From Snodgrassella sp945267035 (GTDB lineage: Bacteria > Pseudomonadota > Gammaproteobacteria > Burkholderiales > Neisseriaceae): 64,000 nucleotides of DNA. The translations under genes and the position numbers were made by a program. Location: positions 1,302,001-1,366,000 of the forward strand of contig NZ_JAFNPF010000001.1 of assembly GCF_026535915.1 (NCBI RefSeq), written 5' to 3'. Every line of letters starts with the position of its first letter. The first letter of the stretch is position 1. The notes under the pieces are model-generated. The model did not search any database, was not told the DNA's origin, and was given only the letters and a program-made list of their open reading frames with translations. Positions 18,183 to 27,711 of the stretch are shown in pieces.

Positions 18183-19211
18183 TTAGTTATTCAACTGTCT
18201 TTGTTCATTGACGGCCTGAGCTATGGCTGCTAGATGAATTTCATCGCTGTGATCTTCATGTTTTTCAGGAATAATCCCAAGCTTTTGGAAAAGAGCCTGA
18301 TCCTTTTCTACCTGAGGATTTGCAGTGGTTAATAACCTGTCACCATAAAATAATGAATTAGCGCCGGCTAAAAATGCCAGAGCTTGAGTTTGTTCATTCA
18401 TCTTTTCCCGTCCGGCGGATAAGCGAACATAGGATTTTGGCATCATAATACGGGCTACAGCTAGAACTCTAATAAAATCGAACGGATCAATATCTTTTTC
18501 ATTTTCCAGAGGGGTACCTTTAACCTTTACTAAATTATTAATGGGTACACTTTCTGGATGTTCGGATAAGTTGGCTAATTGAATTAACAGATTTGCTCGA
18601 TCTTTAATTGACTCACCCATACCAAGAATGCCGCCACAGCAAATTTTCACCCCTGCTGCTCTTATATAAGCCAGTGTTTGTAATCTTTCGCTATAAGTAC
18701 GTGTGGTAATGATATGACCATAGAATTCAGGTGAAGTATCTAGGTTATGGTTATAGTAGTCTAAACCCGCAGAGGCTAGGGCGGTTGCCTGTTCTTGCGT
18801 CAAGCTTCCCAAGGTCATACAAGTTTCCATACCCAATGCTTTTACTCCTTTTACCATTTCTAAAACATAGTGCATATCTTTAATGGCAGGATGTTTCCAT
18901 GCTGCACCCATACAAAAACGAGTGGAGCCTGCGTCTTTGGCTGCTTTAGCTTTATCAATTACTTTCTGTACCTCAAGCAATTTTTCCTTATTCAGTCCAG
19001 TATTATAATGGCCTGATTGGGGACAATACTTACAATCTTCAGGACAGGCACCTGTTTTGATGGATAAAAGTGTAGATATTTGTATTTGATTGGCAGGAAA
19101 ATTCTGTCTGTGTACAGTTTGCGCCATAAAAATTAAATCATTAAACGGCAATTTTAATAATTCCATCACTTCCGGCAATGCCCAGTTATGGCGAATAGCA
19201 CCTAATGACAT
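18183..19211 (-). CDS. bioB: Biotin synthase
   Basis: 342-residue radical SAM enzyme converting dethiobiotin to biotin. The 4Fe-4S cluster motif is CPEDCKYC (C56, C60, C63). Downstream are GAAWKHP, YYNHNLDTSPEFY, CCGGILGMGES and the RLSAGR motif whose Arg binds the 2Fe-2S cluster. The remaining bio genes are not here, so bioB is a lone gene. The upstream region is very AT-rich, and I find no convincing BirA operator in it. Confidence 0.97.
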   Translation of the reverse strand: MSLGAIRHNWALPEVMELLKLPFNDLIFMAQTVHRQNFPANQIQISTLLSIKTGACPEDCKYCPQSGHYNTGLNKEKLLEVQKVIDKAKAAKDAGSTRFCMGAAWKHPAIKDMHYVLEMVKGVKALGMETCMTLGSLTQEQATALASAGLDYYNHNLDTSPEFYGHIITTRTYSERLQTLAYIRAAGVKICCGGILGMGESIKDRANLLIQLANLSEHPESVPINNLVKVKGTPLENEKDIDPFDFIRVLAVARIMMPKSYVRLSAGREKMNEQTQALAFLAGANSLFYGDRLLTTANPQVEKDQALFQKLGIIPEKHEDHSDEIHLAAIAQAVNEQRQLNN

Positions 19212-19676
19212 ATCAATTTCCTTTTGGTGTCCATCTGATAATTACAGTGCATCTTAATAGGTAAAACTTTGTTGTCAACCATTTTGAATATTATTATTTT
19301 AAAATAATAAATTATGAATGACATCTTTTTGAAATAGATTATATTTGATCTATACATTAAATTATCTTAACTGGTAAGAGTAATATACTTACTGTTTTAT
19401 AAGAGAAGATTAATTAGAATAGAGCAAATCAAAGGGTTAGAAATACTTTTTATTTCATCGGTATAATAGGTATTTATTAATTTAAAATTGAGTTCAATTG
19501 TTAAATCAACATTATTTACACATTAATTATAAGTAAGTGTTAAAAATGAGTTTGTTTTTGCTATCTTTTAGCTGGAAAATTTATCTGAGGCTGTTTTAGA
19601 ATAAATGTAATTTGATTAGCTCTGTAGATATTTTTTTCTGCATGGAATGAGCAAAATACGGGAAAGGGAAATCAAT
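19212..19676. other. AT-rich divergent intergenic region between bioB and the SDR gene
   Basis: 465 bases, extremely AT-rich, separating two divergent genes, so it must hold promoters in both directions. It contains long runs such as ATTTTAAAATAATAAATTATG. I see no RNA gene, repeat array or supported small ORF. Confidence 0.4.
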
Positions 19677-20393
19677 ATGCAAAATTGTGTCATTATCACT
19701 GGACATAGCCGAGGATTGGGACGCGCACTGGCTGAATATTATTTGAATCAAGGAATTAATGTGATCGGATTATCGCGCCATGGCTGGGATAATCCGCCGG
19801 AGCGGCTATTACAATATGCTATTGATTTTGCCAATACTGAAGCTATATCCACATTGGTGCAATCGGCCAGTTGGCAAAACGGACTTGAAAATAAAAATGA
19901 AGTCACGCTGATTAATAATGCCGGAATAGTGGAACCAAATGCTCTGGCCGGCCAGCAAAGCTGTGATGCCATTTCCAAAGCCATAGCCGTAAACATCACT
20001 GCGCCTATGCTGCTCACAAATGCAGTAATTGCAACTGCCACCAAAGCTGCAATCCGCATTGCCCATATCAGCAGTGGTGCCGGTCGCCATCCCATTGCCG
20101 GCTGGAGTGTATATGGTGCTACCAAGGCAGCTTTGGATCAGCATGCAGCCGTAATTGCTGTGGAGCAGCATCCACGCGTGCGTATTGCCAGTATTGCACC
20201 CGGTGTTGTGGATACCAATATGCAGCAGTGCATCCGTGCAGCTGATGCTGCCAAATTTCCCATGGTAAATAATTTTATTAACATGAAAACTAATAGCCAG
20301 TTGCAAAGTGCAGCCGAAACCGCACAGAAGATTGCGGCCATGATTGCTGCCGACGATTATGGCCAACAAATTCTACGGGATGTGCGGGAGTAG
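19677..20393 (+). CDS. Short-chain dehydrogenase/reductase
   Basis: 238 residues from ATG 19677, which has GGAAAGGGAAA just upstream; the in-frame ATG at 19647 precedes that site and is unlikely. NAD(P)-binding motif TGHSRGLGRALA (about residues 7-18), NNAG near 80 and the active-site pattern ISSGAGRHPIAGWSVYGATKAAL, where the catalytic Tyr and Lys are in YGATK. Substrate unknown; the short form with GHSRGLG resembles sepiapterin-reductase-like or YciK-type SDRs. trmA follows after 49 bases. Confidence 0.9.
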   Translation: MQNCVIITGHSRGLGRALAEYYLNQGINVIGLSRHGWDNPPERLLQYAIDFANTEAISTLVQSASWQNGLENKNEVTLINNAGIVEPNALAGQQSCDAISKAIAVNITAPMLLTNAVIATATKAAIRIAHISSGAGRHPIAGWSVYGATKAALDQHAAVIAVEQHPRVRIASIAPGVVDTNMQQCIRAADAAKFPMVNNFINMKTNSQLQSAAETAQKIAAMIAADDYGQQILRDVRE

Positions 20394-20442
20394 ACAAGGG
20401 TTTGTTATAATGGCTCCCTTTTTGCTTTGACTGACAAAATTC

Positions 20443-21534
20443 ATGACTTCTGCCGCCTACCAGCAACAGCTCACTGAGAAACAACTTTATCTAAATCAAT
20501 TATTTGCCGACTGTGCTTTTCCAGCGATGCAGGTTTTTACTTCACCTGCATCACATTATCGCATGCGTGCTGAATTTCGCATCTGGCATGATGGCGAAAC
20601 ATGCAGCTATGCCATGTTTGCTCCAGGAGAAAAAGCTGGTAATAGTAATGTGCAAAAATTGCGGCACTTTGCTGTTGCTCATGAAAATATCGATTCATTG
20701 ATGCCAGTATTGCTTGATTGCATACAGACTAGTGAATTACTTAAATCACGATTATTTCAGGTAGAATTTCTGACTACACTGGCTGGAGATACGCTAGTTA
20801 GCCTGATATATCACAAAAAACTGAATAACGACTGGATGCAGGCAGCTAAAGTCTTAGCCTCTGAGCTGGGTATTCAGATTATAGGACGCAGCCGTGGACA
20901 AAAGGTGGTACTTGAGCGCGATTACGTTATCGAACGATTAAGCGTAGATAATGAAGTGTTTCAGTACAAACAATTGGAAGGCGGCTTTACCCAGCCTAAT
21001 GCAGTGGTATGTCAGTCGATGCTTAGCTGGGCGACAAATGTTGCGAAAGCTATTCATATGGGAGATTTACTGGAGCTTTATTGCGGTAATGGAAATTTTA
21101 CCTTGCCATTGGCGCGTCATTTCCGTCGCGTACTGGCTACCGAAGTATCCAAAACCTCAGTACAGGCTGCCCGCTGGAATATAGATACCAACCAAATTCA
21201 CAATATAGCTATTGCACGGCTTTCGGCTGAAGAATTTACTGAAGCCTACACCGGTGTTAGAACTTTTAAGCGTCTAGTCAGCGAACAGATTAATTTGGCT
21301 GATTATGAATTCAGTACGGTATTTGTGGATCCACCACGAGCCGGTATTGATGCAGACACGCTGCAACTTTTACAGAAATTCAACAATATAATTTATGTAT
21401 CCTGTAACCCAGTTACTCTGCATGATAATCTACAAACCTTGTTAACAACTCATCAGGTAAAACAGGCTGCGTTGTTTGACCAGTTTCCGTTCACGCCGCA
21501 TATTGAATCAGGTGTCTGGTTACAGAAATGTTAA
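20443..21534 (+). CDS. trmA: tRNA (uracil-5)-methyltransferase TrmA
   Basis: 363 residues. Makes ribothymidine at position 54 of tRNA. The SAM-binding motif is LLELYCGNGNFTLPLA, then FVDPPRAGID and the catalytic Cys loop YVSCNPVTL near the C-terminus. No Fe-S cysteine motif of the RlmD type is present, and the QxNPxxN-like GFTQPNAVV segment is TrmA-like. Standard length. Confidence 0.96.
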   Translation: MTSAAYQQQLTEKQLYLNQLFADCAFPAMQVFTSPASHYRMRAEFRIWHDGETCSYAMFAPGEKAGNSNVQKLRHFAVAHENIDSLMPVLLDCIQTSELLKSRLFQVEFLTTLAGDTLVSLIYHKKLNNDWMQAAKVLASELGIQIIGRSRGQKVVLERDYVIERLSVDNEVFQYKQLEGGFTQPNAVVCQSMLSWATNVAKAIHMGDLLELYCGNGNFTLPLARHFRRVLATEVSKTSVQAARWNIDTNQIHNIAIARLSAEEFTEAYTGVRTFKRLVSEQINLADYEFSTVFVDPPRAGIDADTLQLLQKFNNIIYVSCNPVTLHDNLQTLLTTHQVKQAALFDQFPFTPHIESGVWLQKC

Positions 21535-21576
21535 TATCTAATCCAGAACATGTTTTTTCTATTTATTTGATATCAA

Positions 21577-21613
21577 TAAAAAAACTGCCTGATCATTGTC
21601 AGGCAGTTTTTAT
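21577..21613. terminator. Bidirectional terminator between trmA and aspS
   Basis: AACTGCCTGA (21583-21592) and TCAGGCAGTT (21599-21608) form a perfect 10-bp stem with a six-base loop. It is flanked by A-run and T-run, so it can serve both converging genes. Confidence 0.9.
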
Positions 21614-21630
21614 TGAAAAACATTTTAATT

Positions 21631-23433
21631 CTATTCTTCAGTTTGTACTTTCTGGCGCAGGCGCAACCCCAATTCACGCAGTTGTTTTTCATCAACATGA
21701 TTAGGTGCATCAACCAATAAATCTTGCGAACGTTGAGTTTTCGGGAATGCAATGACATCACGGATAGATTCTGCACCCGCCATCAAAGTTACCAGACGAT
21801 CCAAACCAAAAGCCAATCCGCCGTGCGGAGGTGCACCATATTTCAGATTGCTGAGCAAGAAACCGAATTTGTTTTCTTGTTCTTCTGGACTGATATTCAA
21901 TGCAGCAAAAACTTTTTCCTGAATATCAGCACGGTGGATACGAATGGAACCGCCGCCAATTTCCCAACCATTCAGCACCATGTCGTAGGCTCTAGCCAGA
22001 CAATGTTCTGGATCGGTGGTAAGCAAATCTTCATGACCTGTTTTCGGTGCGGTAAACGGATGATGCATAGCAGACCAACGATTTTCCTCTTCGTCATATT
22101 CGAACATAGGAAAATCAACTACCCACAATGGACGCCATTCGTCAGTAAAGTAGCCATTTTTGGCGCCGTGTTCATGCCCGATTTTGATGCGTAAGGCACC
22201 AATTGCTTCATTCACCACTTTGGCTTTATCTGCTCCAAAGAAGATAATGTCGCCATTTTGCGCGCCGGTTTTTTCAATAATTGCTTGTAAAGCCTGATCA
22301 GACAGGAATTTCACAATAGGCGATTGCAGACCACTGTCTTCGGTATTATTGATCTTAGATATATCATTAACTTTGATATAAGCTAAGCCTTTCGCTCCAT
22401 AAATACCCACAAATTCAGTATAAGTATCAATTTCTTTACGGCTTAATGTGGCACCGTTTGGCACACGCAATGCTACCACGCGACCATTTTTCATATCAGC
22501 AGCAGCACGGAATACTTTAAATTCTTCCGTTTTCATCACGTCGGTCAATTCTGTGAACTGCAGGTTAACGCGCAAGTCCGGTTTATCCGAACCATACAAG
22601 AACATCGCCTCATTCCATGTCATGCGCGGAAACTTAGGTAACTCAACAGCCAAAGCTTCCTGAAAGACATTTTTGACCATATTTTCCGTGATATCCATGA
22701 TATCTTCTTCATTTAAAAACGAAGTTTCAAGGTCGATTTGGGTAAATTCAGGTTGACGATCTGCGCGTAAATCTTCATCACGAAAGCATTTAACAATCTG
22801 ATAATACCGATCAAAACCGGCTACCATTAACAGTTGTTTAAATAATTGCGGAGATTGCGGTAAGGCAAAAAATTCACCTGGAAAAACTCGGCTTGGTACC
22901 AAATAGTCGCGCGCACCTTCTGGAGTAGAGCGGGTTAACATTGGGGTTTCAATATCGATAAAGCCCTCACCATCCAGATAGCGACGCACAGCCATCGCCA
23001 CGCGATAACGCAAACGCAGGTTGTTTTGCATAACCGGACGACGTAAATCTATGATTCGATTGGTCAGACGCACATTTTCACTGATGTTTTCATCATCAAT
23101 TAAAAAAGGTGGGGTAGCAGCTGTATTGAGAATTTCAATCTCTTTAGCCAATAATTCGATCCCACCAGAAATCATTTTGTCATTTTTAGTGCCTTCAGGA
23201 CGCGCACGTACACGGCCGGTAATACTCAGAACATATTCATTACGGGCGGAATCGGCCAAGGCAAAAGCTTCTGGTGTATCAGGATCAATCACAACTTGAA
23301 TAATGCCTTCGCGATCACGCAAATCGATAAAAATTACGCCACCATGATCGCGCCGACGATGTACCCATCCTTTAACGGTAATCGTCTGATCCAGATATTG
23401 CTCATTAATTAGGCCACAATAGTTTGTTCGCAT
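21631..23433 (-). CDS. aspS: Aspartyl-tRNA synthetase
   Basis: 600 residues, the long bacterial AspRS form. N-terminal OB-fold anticodon domain (about 1-110, VKGWVHRRRDHGGVIFIDLRD), class II core with motif 2 (CFRDEDLRADRQPEFTQID), a GAD insertion domain in the middle, and motif 3 (GGLAFGLDRLVTLMAG). GatCAB is encoded at 51149-54437, so a non-discriminating AspRS that also charges tRNA-Asn is possible; the sequence alone does not decide it. Confidence 0.98.
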   Translation of the reverse strand: MRTNYCGLINEQYLDQTITVKGWVHRRRDHGGVIFIDLRDREGIIQVVIDPDTPEAFALADSARNEYVLSITGRVRARPEGTKNDKMISGGIELLAKEIEILNTAATPPFLIDDENISENVRLTNRIIDLRRPVMQNNLRLRYRVAMAVRRYLDGEGFIDIETPMLTRSTPEGARDYLVPSRVFPGEFFALPQSPQLFKQLLMVAGFDRYYQIVKCFRDEDLRADRQPEFTQIDLETSFLNEEDIMDITENMVKNVFQEALAVELPKFPRMTWNEAMFLYGSDKPDLRVNLQFTELTDVMKTEEFKVFRAAADMKNGRVVALRVPNGATLSRKEIDTYTEFVGIYGAKGLAYIKVNDISKINNTEDSGLQSPIVKFLSDQALQAIIEKTGAQNGDIIFFGADKAKVVNEAIGALRIKIGHEHGAKNGYFTDEWRPLWVVDFPMFEYDEEENRWSAMHHPFTAPKTGHEDLLTTDPEHCLARAYDMVLNGWEIGGGSIRIHRADIQEKVFAALNISPEEQENKFGFLLSNLKYGAPPHGGLAFGLDRLVTLMAGAESIRDVIAFPKTQRSQDLLVDAPNHVDEKQLRELGLRLRQKVQTEE

Positions 23434-23494
23434 CTTAATGCCTTTGTTACTGTCATTTCAGTTAATTAGATTATAAAAAATATTACTGTTTTTT

Positions 23495-24211
23495 TCAGTG
23501 TGGTTTACTGGTTTTGTGTGAAAAAATTTCGTGTAATGTCAGGTGCGGGTGTAGGTTTTCATCCGGTTGCACCATTCCTAATGAAATAACATACTTAAGC
23601 GCATCATCTACACTCATGTCAATTTCATGCACATCATTGTGGTGTACCATTATATAGTAACCACCAGTTGGATTAGGAGTAGTGGGCACATATATCGGAA
23701 TGTAATCTTCTCCAGATTGACTGCCAAAATGATGTGGCAGAGTATTGCTGATTTCTTTCGGTATATGGCCAGAAACAAAGCCAATTGTCCAAATATTGGC
23801 CTGAGGAAATGGCACCAACACCGGTGTTTTGAAAGATTGACGAGAATCAGACAATAATGATTCAGAAACTTTTTTCACACCGCTATAGATACTTTTGACC
23901 ACTGGTATACGCCCCCAAAGCGCATCCCACACAGCAAGAATTCTACGACCCAGCATATTAGCTGAAATCAGACCAGTGAAAAATACCACGATCATGGCAA
24001 TCAGTATGCCCAATCCATGAACTTTAAAACCAAATAAAGCCTGTGGTTGCAAGCGAGCAGGCAGAATGGTGATCAAATGGTCGGCAAGATCGATGATGTA
24101 ACCGATCGCCCAAATAGTCACAATGATAGGCAACCACACCAATACACCCATTAGCATGTATTTTTTAAATGACTTTTTCAGTTTTCCGCCCTCGGCAGGC
24201 TGTGATGACAT
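23495..24211 (-). CDS. DUF502 family membrane protein
   Basis: 238 residues from ATG 24211; the frame extends 11 codons further but AAGGA upstream of 24211 favours the shorter start. Two membrane spans (about residues 20-40 and 65-88) are followed by the conserved DUF502 core: GRIPVVKSIYSGVKKVSE, FKTPVLVPFPQ, WTIGFVSG, VPTTPNPTGGYY and DALKYVISLG. Function unknown across bacteria. It lies 61 bases upstream of aspS in the same direction, an arrangement known from other Betaproteobacteria, so cotranscription is likely. Confidence 0.92.
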   Translation of the reverse strand: MSSQPAEGGKLKKSFKKYMLMGVLVWLPIIVTIWAIGYIIDLADHLITILPARLQPQALFGFKVHGLGILIAMIVVFFTGLISANMLGRRILAVWDALWGRIPVVKSIYSGVKKVSESLLSDSRQSFKTPVLVPFPQANIWTIGFVSGHIPKEISNTLPHHFGSQSGEDYIPIYVPTTPNPTGGYYIMVHHNDVHEIDMSVDDALKYVISLGMVQPDENLHPHLTLHEIFSHKTSKPH

Positions 24212-24566
24212 AATTGGATTTATTCCTTGGAAAATGATGGTCAATTTATAGCGACAAATTTTATATTATACCTATATCTTGTCATTTTTACAGTGACATT
24301 TAGTAAATGCATTAGGTCACGTTTAAATTTTAATCTATGAATGAAAAATTAAGTTTTAACAAAAGTAGTCTGATCACGTTTTTAATCGCAAAAATCTTGG
24401 CAATCGTCGCTGCGCAAAAGTAATTTTTGGGATAAATGAACCTGAAATTTTCAAATTAAATAACAGCTTTAAGTCATCTTATTTAAACAATCCCATTTTC
24501 AATATAAACCATTGCAATAATCTTTTATTTGTGCTAAATAATGCATCAAACATATAAAAACATGGA
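24212..24566. other. Divergent intergenic region between the DUF502 gene and comEC
   Basis: About 355 bases of AT-rich DNA between divergent genes. Promoters for both must be here, but none is convincing by eye. No repeat, hairpin with a T-run or RNA gene recognised. Confidence 0.35.
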
Positions 24567-26867
24567 TTGTTAAGTTTGAGTATTCTGGGAGAAATAATCA
24601 AACCGTCAAAAAGTACCCAGAGCCATCACGCTACTTCTGCATGGTTACCATGGTGGGTAATAGGGGTGTGTGGCTCGTTTTTGCTGCCTCAAACCCATCA
24701 TGCATATTGGCTAACCGCGGCTATAGTGTTAGGAGCAATGGCGTTTAAACGCAGTTGGTGGTGGTGCCGTTATGCCTGCCTATTGTGTGTTGGTGTGTTG
24801 TTTGGCATCTGGCGCACAGAAGCGGTTTTACAACAACAATGGCCTATTTCTGGACAATCAGACTCCGAAGAAGTCATCTTAACTGTCATCGATTTACCGC
24901 AAACAGATGGTTTTCGTAGTCGTTTTTTAGCTGATGTCCAATTAAGTGATGGCAGGACACAAAACTGGTTGGTCACTGATTATGGCAAACAACGTTGGCC
25001 AGTGGGTAGTCGCTGGCGAGTGCAAACTAAAGTACGGGCATTAATTGGGGAAACAAACGCGGTTGGTTTCAATCGAGAAGCATGGGCCTTAAGCAATCAT
25101 ATCGGTGCTGTGGCTACCATCAAAGGCAAACGTGAACTTCTGAGTAATGAAGGAAGTTGTGCTGGCGCATTATCTCGCTGGCGAGCCAGACTCAGTGATC
25201 GATGGCAAGCTCAACAAGCAAATTATCCGCAAGGAGTACCTTTGCTTAAGGCATTAGCCGTTGGTGAACAATCAGCGCTGCCAACAGAAGCGTGGCAAAT
25301 CTTTCGTCCTTTAGGTTTAAATCATCTCGTCAGCATCTCAGGTTTGCATGTCGGCATGCTGGCCATGTTGGCTGCTTGGCTCTGCGGCAAATTACTATAC
25401 TTTATGCCATTGCCTATACAACGCCCATGGATTTATCAGCGAATAGTTGCGGTGATCACCGCGATTATCTACAGTGCATTAGCTGGTTTTGCTGTTCCCA
25501 CCCAACGAAGCATGCTGATGATCATCATTCTTGCCTTAACTTGGCGTAGAGGACATTTAAGACCAATGCAAACTTGGTGGCTAACTGTAGCGCTGGTTTT
25601 GTTCTATGATCCACTAGCAGTTTTAAGTGTCGGGTTTTGGTTGTCGTTTTTATTGGTGGCTGCATTAATGTGGGCAGGGGAAGGTAATGGGAAAACATCA
25701 AAATTACAGCAACTATTTCAATCACAATGGGCAGCAGGTATTGCCTCATTAGTACTGGTGGCTTTTGTGTTCGGTTCCGTACCCTTAGCTTCAGCCCCCG
25801 TCAATGCTTTAGCCATACCCTGGTTTACATTAGTATTGGTTCCATTGGCTTTATTGTCATTAATCCTGCCTATACCATTTTTAGCTACTTTGGCTGCGTG
25901 GATAGCTGAAAAAACCATGCAATGGTTATTTTTTGTGGCTGAATACGCACCAGAATTCCATCCTGCACATGCACCGTTGGCTTTATGGATGCTGGCTACC
26001 ACCGCAATTGTCTTTTTATTGCTTCCACGTGGTTTTTACTTACGCCCATTATGCTTTTTAATTTTGGGTTTACTCTTAACTTACCAACCTAAACGCCTGG
26101 CTGAAAATCAGGCCAGAATCACCATATGGGATATAGGACAAGGCTTAGCGGTTAGTATTACCACAGCCAAACACAATTTGTTGTTTGATACAGGTACTGG
26201 TTTTGCCGCGCAATCAACCTTACTGCCAAATTTACAAGCAGCAGGGATAAAACGTCTGGATAGCTTAGTGTTATCACATAATGATATCGATCATGACGGT
26301 GGAGCAACATTAATTAGAACCCATTTGCAACCTAAGCAAATTTTTGCCGGACAAGCCCAAGCGTATCCTTTTGCCGTCAAGCATTGTCAGACCGGAATGA
26401 ATTGGCAATGGGATGGTGTATGGTTTGAATTTCTTAATCAGCCAGTTAAGGGCACAGCGAAGAAAAATGATCGCAGCTGTGTTTTAAGAGTCATTGCTGC
26501 TGGCAAGTCAGTATTGATCACAGGTGATTTGAGCAAAAGTGGCGAAAAAGCCATGGTGGCCGCATATGGTGATAAATTATTTAGTCAAATACTACTTTTG
26601 GGTCATCACGGAAGCCGAACTTCCAGCGATATTGACTTTATTCGCATGGTACAGCCTGAATATGCGATTGCCAGTGTAGGATTTGCAAATCGATACAATC
26701 ACCCACACATACAAGTACAAGAATTGATAAAAAATGAAAATATTGTATTATTGCGCACCGATCGTATGGGCGGTCTGCAAACAATATTAAGCGCAACACC
26801 TTTGCAATGGCAGCCTTTAAATCAAAATAAAGCCTACTGGCAACGCAAACCCATGGAGAAACCCTAG
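24567..26867 (+). CDS. comEC: ComEC/Rec2 DNA internalisation channel
   Basis: Up to 766 residues. ComEC carries single-stranded transforming DNA across the inner membrane. An N-terminal membrane pair and an OB-like Competence_N region (about 30-200) are followed by the polytopic ComEC core (FRPLGLNHLVSISGLHVGMLA onwards). The last 250 residues are a metallo-beta-lactamase domain, with WDIGQGLAV, LSHNDIDHDGG and LGHHGSRTSS. The start is uncertain: the frame opens with TTG at 24567, another TTG follows at 24576, and no ATG occurs before the membrane region. The C-terminus ends right at the edge of an accessory patch but looks complete. Suggests natural competence potential. Confidence 0.93.
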   Translation: MLSLSILGEIIKPSKSTQSHHATSAWLPWWVIGVCGSFLLPQTHHAYWLTAAIVLGAMAFKRSWWWCRYACLLCVGVLFGIWRTEAVLQQQWPISGQSDSEEVILTVIDLPQTDGFRSRFLADVQLSDGRTQNWLVTDYGKQRWPVGSRWRVQTKVRALIGETNAVGFNREAWALSNHIGAVATIKGKRELLSNEGSCAGALSRWRARLSDRWQAQQANYPQGVPLLKALAVGEQSALPTEAWQIFRPLGLNHLVSISGLHVGMLAMLAAWLCGKLLYFMPLPIQRPWIYQRIVAVITAIIYSALAGFAVPTQRSMLMIIILALTWRRGHLRPMQTWWLTVALVLFYDPLAVLSVGFWLSFLLVAALMWAGEGNGKTSKLQQLFQSQWAAGIASLVLVAFVFGSVPLASAPVNALAIPWFTLVLVPLALLSLILPIPFLATLAAWIAEKTMQWLFFVAEYAPEFHPAHAPLALWMLATTAIVFLLLPRGFYLRPLCFLILGLLLTYQPKRLAENQARITIWDIGQGLAVSITTAKHNLLFDTGTGFAAQSTLLPNLQAAGIKRLDSLVLSHNDIDHDGGATLIRTHLQPKQIFAGQAQAYPFAVKHCQTGMNWQWDGVWFEFLNQPVKGTAKKNDRSCVLRVIAAGKSVLITGDLSKSGEKAMVAAYGDKLFSQILLLGHHGSRTSSDIDFIRMVQPEYAIASVGFANRYNHPHIQVQELIKNENIVLLRTDRMGGLQTILSATPLQWQPLNQNKAYWQRKPMEKP

Positions 26868-26868
26868 G

Positions 26869-26958
26869 AATAGAGCTAGGAAAACCGCTGCAGACTGGCG
26901 TATAATTAGAGATGATCCTACAGTATTACAAAATTTAGAAAATATACTTAATAATTAA
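26869..26958 (+). pseudogene. Orphan C-terminal tail, possibly of a polymorphic toxin
   Basis: Directly after the comEC stop, in the +1 frame relative to comEC, 29 codons stay open and end in TAA (26956-26958). They read as NRARKTAADWRIIRDDPTVL and then a Leu/Asn-rich end. There is no start codon or ribosome-binding site of its own. The next gene starts only four bases after the TAA. This is the layout of a displaced toxin C-terminus with its immunity gene, known from Rhs, CDI and MafB loci. The toxin identity is unproven. A direct repeat CTAGGAA (26864-26870 and 26876-26882) sits at the junction. Confidence 0.45.
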
Positions 26959-26962
26959 TTTA

Positions 26963-27322
26963 ATGATTCCTATAAAAAAAGAAATACTTGATAAAAGCGA
27001 TGAAGAAATAATAAATTACATTACTAATAATGCCAAAATAAATGTAAATTATTATCCAATAATTGCTATGAGAACAAATAATAATCCTTTATTTGAGAAT
27101 TACTTACTTGAACAAATGGTAAAGCAAGAAAATTTTAGCGAAAAATTTTTTGGATTTGTCAAAATAGCTTGGATACCTTTTTTATCAATTTTAGAATATT
27201 CTAATAATTCATTTTTAATTAATAAAGCGATTGATAAATTTAATGATTGGAATATGAATGAAAAAAACAATTTTTTAAATCTCATTAAAGAAAATACTGA
27301 AATTATAAAATATTTTAAATAA
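26963..27322 (+). CDS. Small AT-rich protein, candidate immunity protein
   Basis: 119 residues, rich in Asn, Ile, Lys and Glu, with no signal peptide or membrane span. I recognise no family. It looks all-helical, with repeated short helices (KEILDKSDEEIINYITNN, FNDWNMNEKNNFLNLIKEN), reminiscent of small HEAT-like immunity folds. It begins four bases after the stop of the orphan tail, and its base composition is far more AT-rich than comEC. Context suggests an immunity gene left behind after loss of the toxin; this is inference. Confidence 0.6.
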   Translation: MIPIKKEILDKSDEEIINYITNNAKINVNYYPIIAMRTNNNPLFENYLLEQMVKQENFSEKFFGFVKIAWIPFLSILEYSNNSFLINKAIDKFNDWNMNEKNNFLNLIKENTEIIKYFK

Positions 27323-27711
27323 CCTGATTATAATTATTATGTTTTCACAATAAACGGAAATTAAAAAATAAAAACGTAACTAATAATATTTCAAATAAGA
27401 AACTTTTATACAATAATTTATAATTATTGTATTATTAAAAAGCTTATACTTCATTTTTGAGATTTAATAAATTTACTTATAATTTGTGTCCTACGGTACG
27501 ACCACATTATCTTTTGTATGAATTATCGTTTTTACATTAATTTCACAAAAATTGAGATTGCACTAAAGTAATTTTTATCATGATAAACAAAAAAGAATCT
27601 TTAACTATCAACTTTAAAAGTATTAACTTTAACTATGAACTTTAAAAGTATTAAATAGTATATATTCTAAATTAAATATAGATGTTTTAGCATCTTCTGT
27701 AGAGGGAAATT
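27323..27711. other. Very AT-rich intergenic region
   Basis: 389 bases with few G or C. It contains a perfect 9-bp inverted repeat ACAATAATT / AATTATTGT (27410-27430) with a three-base loop, and a tandem 28-bp repeat (27600-27655) listed separately. No coding sequence supported. Composition suggests acquired DNA or a decaying region. Confidence 0.5.
27600..27655. repeat. Tandem 28-bp direct repeat, two copies
   Basis: Copy 1 (27600-27627) and copy 2 (27628-27655) match at 26 of 28 positions; the core of both is AACTTTAAAAGTATTAA. Each copy contains the near-palindrome ACTTTAAAAGT. It ends 56 bases upstream of the lipoprotein start, so it could lie in that gene's promoter region. Confidence 0.75.

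Noticed and set aside
19272..19280. TTGTCAACC upstream of bioB, resembling one half of a BirA operator
   Set aside because: No matching GGTTTACAA-type half site occurs at the required spacing on either side.
21583..21608. CTGCCTGA in the trmA-aspS terminator, similar to uptake-sequence dialects of other Neisseriaceae
   Set aside because: Uptake sequences often sit in terminators, but the flanking bases differ and the motif does not recur in the other terminators of the window.
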